Positions 7,471 to 9,477 of a DNA stretch of 9,477 nucleotides are shown piece by piece (within the stretch, counting starts at the first letter, position 1; each line of letters begins with the position of its first letter). Made by a program: the position numbers and the translations under genes. The DNA comes from Verrucomicrobiales bacterium. GTDB taxonomy: Bacteria; Verrucomicrobiota; Verrucomicrobiae; Limisphaerales; UBA9464. Where the stretch lies: assembly GCA_005789375.1 (NCBI GenBank), contig SXXZ01000168.1, forward strand, positions 1 through 9,477. The letters are read 5' to 3'. The notes below the pieces were generated by a model that was not told where the DNA came from, did no database searches, and saw only the letters and a program-made list of their open reading frames with translations.

Positions 7471-7490
7471 GCGCTAAGCCGATCAAGCGC
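7471..7490. promoter_or_regulatory. Inverted repeat just upstream of the GH84 start
   Basis: GCGCT (7471-7475) and AGCGC (7486-7490) form a 5-bp dyad with a 10-nt spacer, ending 12 bp before the GH84 ATG at 7458. It could be an operator or a leader hairpin for the amino-sugar gene run. No known regulator consensus is matched and a short dyad like this can arise by chance. Confidence 0.2.
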
Positions 7491-7644
7491 CGAGGCCGCC
7501 AAACCGGTCAAGCCTGTCCCCAAGGAATCCCGTCATTGGACCTGTCACGGTTCCATTTTCTCCCAAGGAGCCTGTCCCTCCCCTCGGTCTATGCCCCGTC
7601 CCCGCTGCCTAGGCCCGCCCCCATCTCCACCACATCGACCCGCC

Positions 7645-7688
7645 CTGCCGCACTGCTTTGTCCATATTGAACCTGTCACTCTATACGA
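7645..7688 (+). repeat. Direct repeat, copy A
   Basis: This copy has the left arm CTGCCGCACTGCTTTGT followed by the core TTGAACCTGTCACTCTAT and ACGA. It differs from copy C only at two bases between arm and core (7662-7663, CC instead of AA) up to the TAT at the end of the core; beyond that, copy A continues ACGA as in copy B. Confidence 0.85.
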
Positions 7689-7710
7689 TTCCCGGCCCGA
7701 CCCGCTCCCA

Positions 7711-7751
7711 CTGCACCGCATTGTAAATATTGAACCTGTCACTCTATACGA
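7711..7751 (+). repeat. Direct repeat, copy B
   Basis: The core and right end (7727-7751) are identical to copy A, including TATACGA. The left arm is shorter and diverged (CTGCACCGCATTGT). The start-to-start distance of the cores is 63 bp from A to B and 86 bp from B to C, so this is not a regularly spaced array. Confidence 0.85.
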
Positions 7752-7793
7752 CTGCCATCAGGCCCGACCCCGTCTCCGACGCATTTACACGCA

Positions 7794-7833
7794 CTGCCGC
7801 ACTGCTTTGTAAATATTGAACCTGTCACTCTAT
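7794..7833 (+). repeat. Direct repeat, copy C
   Basis: This copy repeats the full left arm of copy A (7794-7810), then AA and the core up to CTCTAT. It breaks off into TTGGGGTCC where copies A and B read ACGA. A degenerate fourth core, ATTGGACCTGTCAC, lies at 7535-7548. Confidence 0.85.
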
Positions 7834-7949
7834 TGGGGTCCCCGCTACGGAAGCTCAGTCTGCGGTTCCTGGCAGGCTGAACTTCAGGCTGACGAGGTCG
7901 TCCAGCGAATCCTTGATTGAATGGATCGAGATTCTACCATCCCCCTCTC

Positions 7950-8411
7950 ATGAAACTGACCGTTCGTGGCGAATACGCCTTGCGCGCCCTAACCCACCTT
8001 GGGGTGCGCCATTCGCCTAAGGTCATCCAGATTTCGATGATCTCGGCAGCGGAAAACATTCCGAAACGTTTCCTCGAGCAAATTCTTAACGACCTCCGGA
8101 CGGGTGGGTTCGTCGAAAGCCGTCGCGGAGTCGCCGGAGGATACCGTCTGGCCAAGCCGCCGGAGAAGATCGTCATCGCCGGAGTAATCCGACACATCGA
8201 AGGGGCGTTAGCCCCGATTGGCTGTGTTTCAGAAAACTACTACGAGAAATGCAACTGCCCCGATGAGGCCCGCTGCGCCTTGCGCTCGATCATGAAGGAG
8301 GTTCGGGACTCCATCGCTCACCTCCTCGAAAAGACGACTCTCGCCGATCTGGTTGCCCGTGCTGAGAAACTCAGATCCATCGATCCCGCTGATGCTGACT
8401 TTGTAATCTAA
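7950..8411 (+). CDS. Rrf2-family transcriptional regulator, probably Fe-S cluster binding
   Basis: This 153-residue protein begins MKLTVRGEYALRALTHLG, the typical Rrf2 N-terminus, so ATG 7950 is preferred over an in-frame TTG at 7917 that would add eleven atypical residues. The winged-helix part continues with ISAAENIPKRFLEQIL and GFVESRRGVAGGYRLAKPP (53-71), the recognition helix and wing. Four cysteines follow: C92, C101, C103 and C109, spaced C-x8-C-x-C-x5-C. Members such as IscR and NsrR use three cysteines in this region to bind an Fe-S cluster that senses Fe-S status, NO or redox, whereas CymR-type members lack them; cluster binding is therefore likely here, the signal unknown. The gene is divergent from the GH84 run and upstream of dnaK on the same strand. 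It may control itself or either neighbour, but no operator can be assigned. No clear Shine-Dalgarno sequence precedes the ATG. Confidence 0.93.
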   Translation: MKLTVRGEYALRALTHLGVRHSPKVIQISMISAAENIPKRFLEQILNDLRTGGFVESRRGVAGGYRLAKPPEKIVIAGVIRHIEGALAPIGCVSENYYEKCNCPDEARCALRSIMKEVRDSIAHLLEKTTLADLVARAEKLRSIDPADADFVI

Positions 8412-8437
8412 GCTTTATTATTCGCGAGGGCCCGTAC

Positions 8438-8461
8438 TCTCAGCGACCTTCTCAGCGACCT
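8438..8461 (+). repeat. Perfect 12-bp tandem duplication
   Basis: TCTCAGCGACCT occurs at 8438-8449 and is repeated exactly at 8450-8461, shortly after the Rrf2 stop. Two adjacent copies fit a simple slippage duplication or a doubled protein-binding site; nothing else supports a function. Confidence 0.8.
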
Positions 8462-8468
8462 AGTGGGC

Positions 8469-8534
8469 GGAAAAGACGGCATAAGCAACGCCGATCCTAC
8501 GGAGCGCCCCGTCTTCCCTCAAACCTCGGGGAAG
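8469..8534 (+). terminator. Two overlapping stem-loops after the Rrf2 gene
   Basis: AAGACGG (8473-8479) pairs with CCGTCTT (8509-8515), extendable by GG/CC with bulged As. CTTCCC (8513-8518) pairs with GGGAAG (8529-8534) over a 10-nt loop. The two stems share 8513-8515, so they exclude each other. The position suits a terminator for the Rrf2 gene, but no U-tract follows. Confidence 0.3.
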
Positions 8535-8596
8535 CCTTGAGCAAATCCTTATTTATTACCGGTTCATCACGAATTGTCTTCACGGTGGAGGTTCCA

Positions 8597-8740
8597 ATGA
8601 CCCACCGGGAATTTAGAGAGATTCACCTGCGAAAATTTTACCCGAAGGCATCCATTATTGTGAGACAACTGAGACAGTTTAATTGCGTCACAGTGACACA
8701 GTGTCGCATCCTGTTCCCCATTCCGGCCGGATTTATTTGA
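8597..8740 (+). CDS. Possible 47-residue small ORF, uncertain
   Basis: ATG 8597 is preceded by GGAGGT ending 4 nt upstream, a better Shine-Dalgarno sequence than most real genes in this window have. The 47-residue product (MTHREFREIHLRKF... to ...FPIPAGFI) has a basic N-terminal half and no recognised motif. It spans the two dyads at 8667-8708, which argues that the DNA is regulatory instead. No family is recognised and no function is proposed. Confidence 0.15.
   Translation: MTHREFREIHLRKFYPKASIIVRQLRQFNCVTVTQCRILFPIPAGFI
8667..8679. promoter_or_regulatory. Short perfect dyad AACTG-AGA-CAGTT
   Basis: AACTG (8667-8671) and CAGTT (8675-8679) are perfectly symmetric around AGA, and GAGACA is directly repeated at 8662-8667 and 8671-8676. 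The element lies next to the larger palindrome at 8684-8708 and may be part of the same control region. Confidence 0.3.
8684..8708. promoter_or_regulatory. Compound palindrome upstream of dnaK
   Basis: Two perfect 11-bp palindromes, GTCACAGTGAC (8687-8697) and GACACAGTGTC (8695-8705), overlap by three bases. The whole 25 bp is also symmetric about 8696 with arms of form TGCGnCACnGTG. This looks like a binding site for a dimeric or tetrameric regulator about 175 bp before the dnaK ATG. It matches neither CIRCE nor any operator consensus I know. Confidence 0.45.
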
Positions 8741-8820
8741 AACCACCGCTTCGACAATCGCCAAAAACAGGTGTTTTTTGAGTTTTTAATCAATTTTTTG
8801 TTCTTTCTGCCGCTCGTTGA

Positions 8821-9477
<657 letters not shown>

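Larger units (their letters stand above)
7459..7949. other. Gene-free divergent region between GH84 and Rrf2 genes
   Basis: This 491-bp stretch separates the minus-strand five-gene run from the plus-strand Rrf2 gene and must hold promoters in both directions. It contains an inverted repeat near the GH84 start, six CCTGTC(A/C)C words, three copies of a repeat of about 40 bp, and an 11-bp palindrome CTGAACTTCAG at 7877-7887, 63 bp before the Rrf2 start. Short open frames here (for example 7591-7812 plus and 7545-7742 minus) merely translate the repeat and show no protein-like features. Confidence 0.7.

Noticed and set aside
7645..7833. CRISPR array
   Set aside because: There are only three copies, spacing is unequal (63 and 86 bp), the repeat ends are ragged, and no cas genes are present.
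8762..8780. A/T stem CAAAAAC-GTTTTTTG followed by T-rich DNA as an intrinsic terminator
   Set aside because: The stem is almost all A-T with a very short loop and would be too weak; it is more likely part of AT-rich promoter DNA.

Overview
The window looks like chromosomal DNA of a PVC-group bacterium, most likely Verrucomicrobiota. It is fairly GC-rich. It carries a planctomycete-type cytochrome/DUF1549 protein and a type II-like prepilin with a C-terminal H-X9-DG motif, both of which are heavily expanded in Verrucomicrobiota and Planctomycetota. The assignment rests on gene families only, not on a phylogenetic marker comparison. Few starts have a clear Shine-Dalgarno sequence.

Layout, left to right. 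(1) 1-2248, minus strand: a PSCyt1/DUF1549 protein running off the left edge, preceded in transcription order by a PulG-like H-X9-DG prepilin. (2) 2420-7458, minus strand: a compact five-gene run in transcription order GH84 O-GlcNAcase-like beta-N-acetylglucosaminidase, GNAT acetyltransferase, lactose/cellobiose-type PTS EIIC permease, exported alpha/beta hydrolase, TSUP (TauE/SafE) permease. The genes overlap by 4 bp (ATGA) or are about 20 bp apart, so this is probably one transcript. (3) 7459-7949: a gene-free stretch with three direct copies of a repeat of about 40 bp and six same-strand CCTGTC(A/C)C words. (4) 7950-8411, plus strand: an Rrf2-family regulator with four clustered cysteines. 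(5) 8412-8880: intergenic DNA with a 12-bp tandem duplication, competing hairpins and a symmetric operator-like palindrome. (6) 8881 onward, plus strand: the start of dnaK, cut by the right edge.

The main point of interest is the five-gene run. The GH84 enzyme resembles animal O-GlcNAcase more than a secreted bacterial hexosaminidase: it has no signal peptide and keeps the substrate-binding residues of that family. It is translationally coupled to a GNAT protein that resembles the acetyltransferase-like C-terminal domain of human O-GlcNAcase, but here the acetyl-CoA loop is intact. The pair therefore looks like a split version of the fused eukaryotic protein. The next gene is a sugar PTS membrane subunit without EIIA or EIIB in the window, and with Asn where I expect the His of the GIHG motif. 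This suggests uptake of unphosphorylated amino-sugar oligosaccharide that the cytoplasmic GH84 could then cleave. This pathway is an inference from gene content and order.
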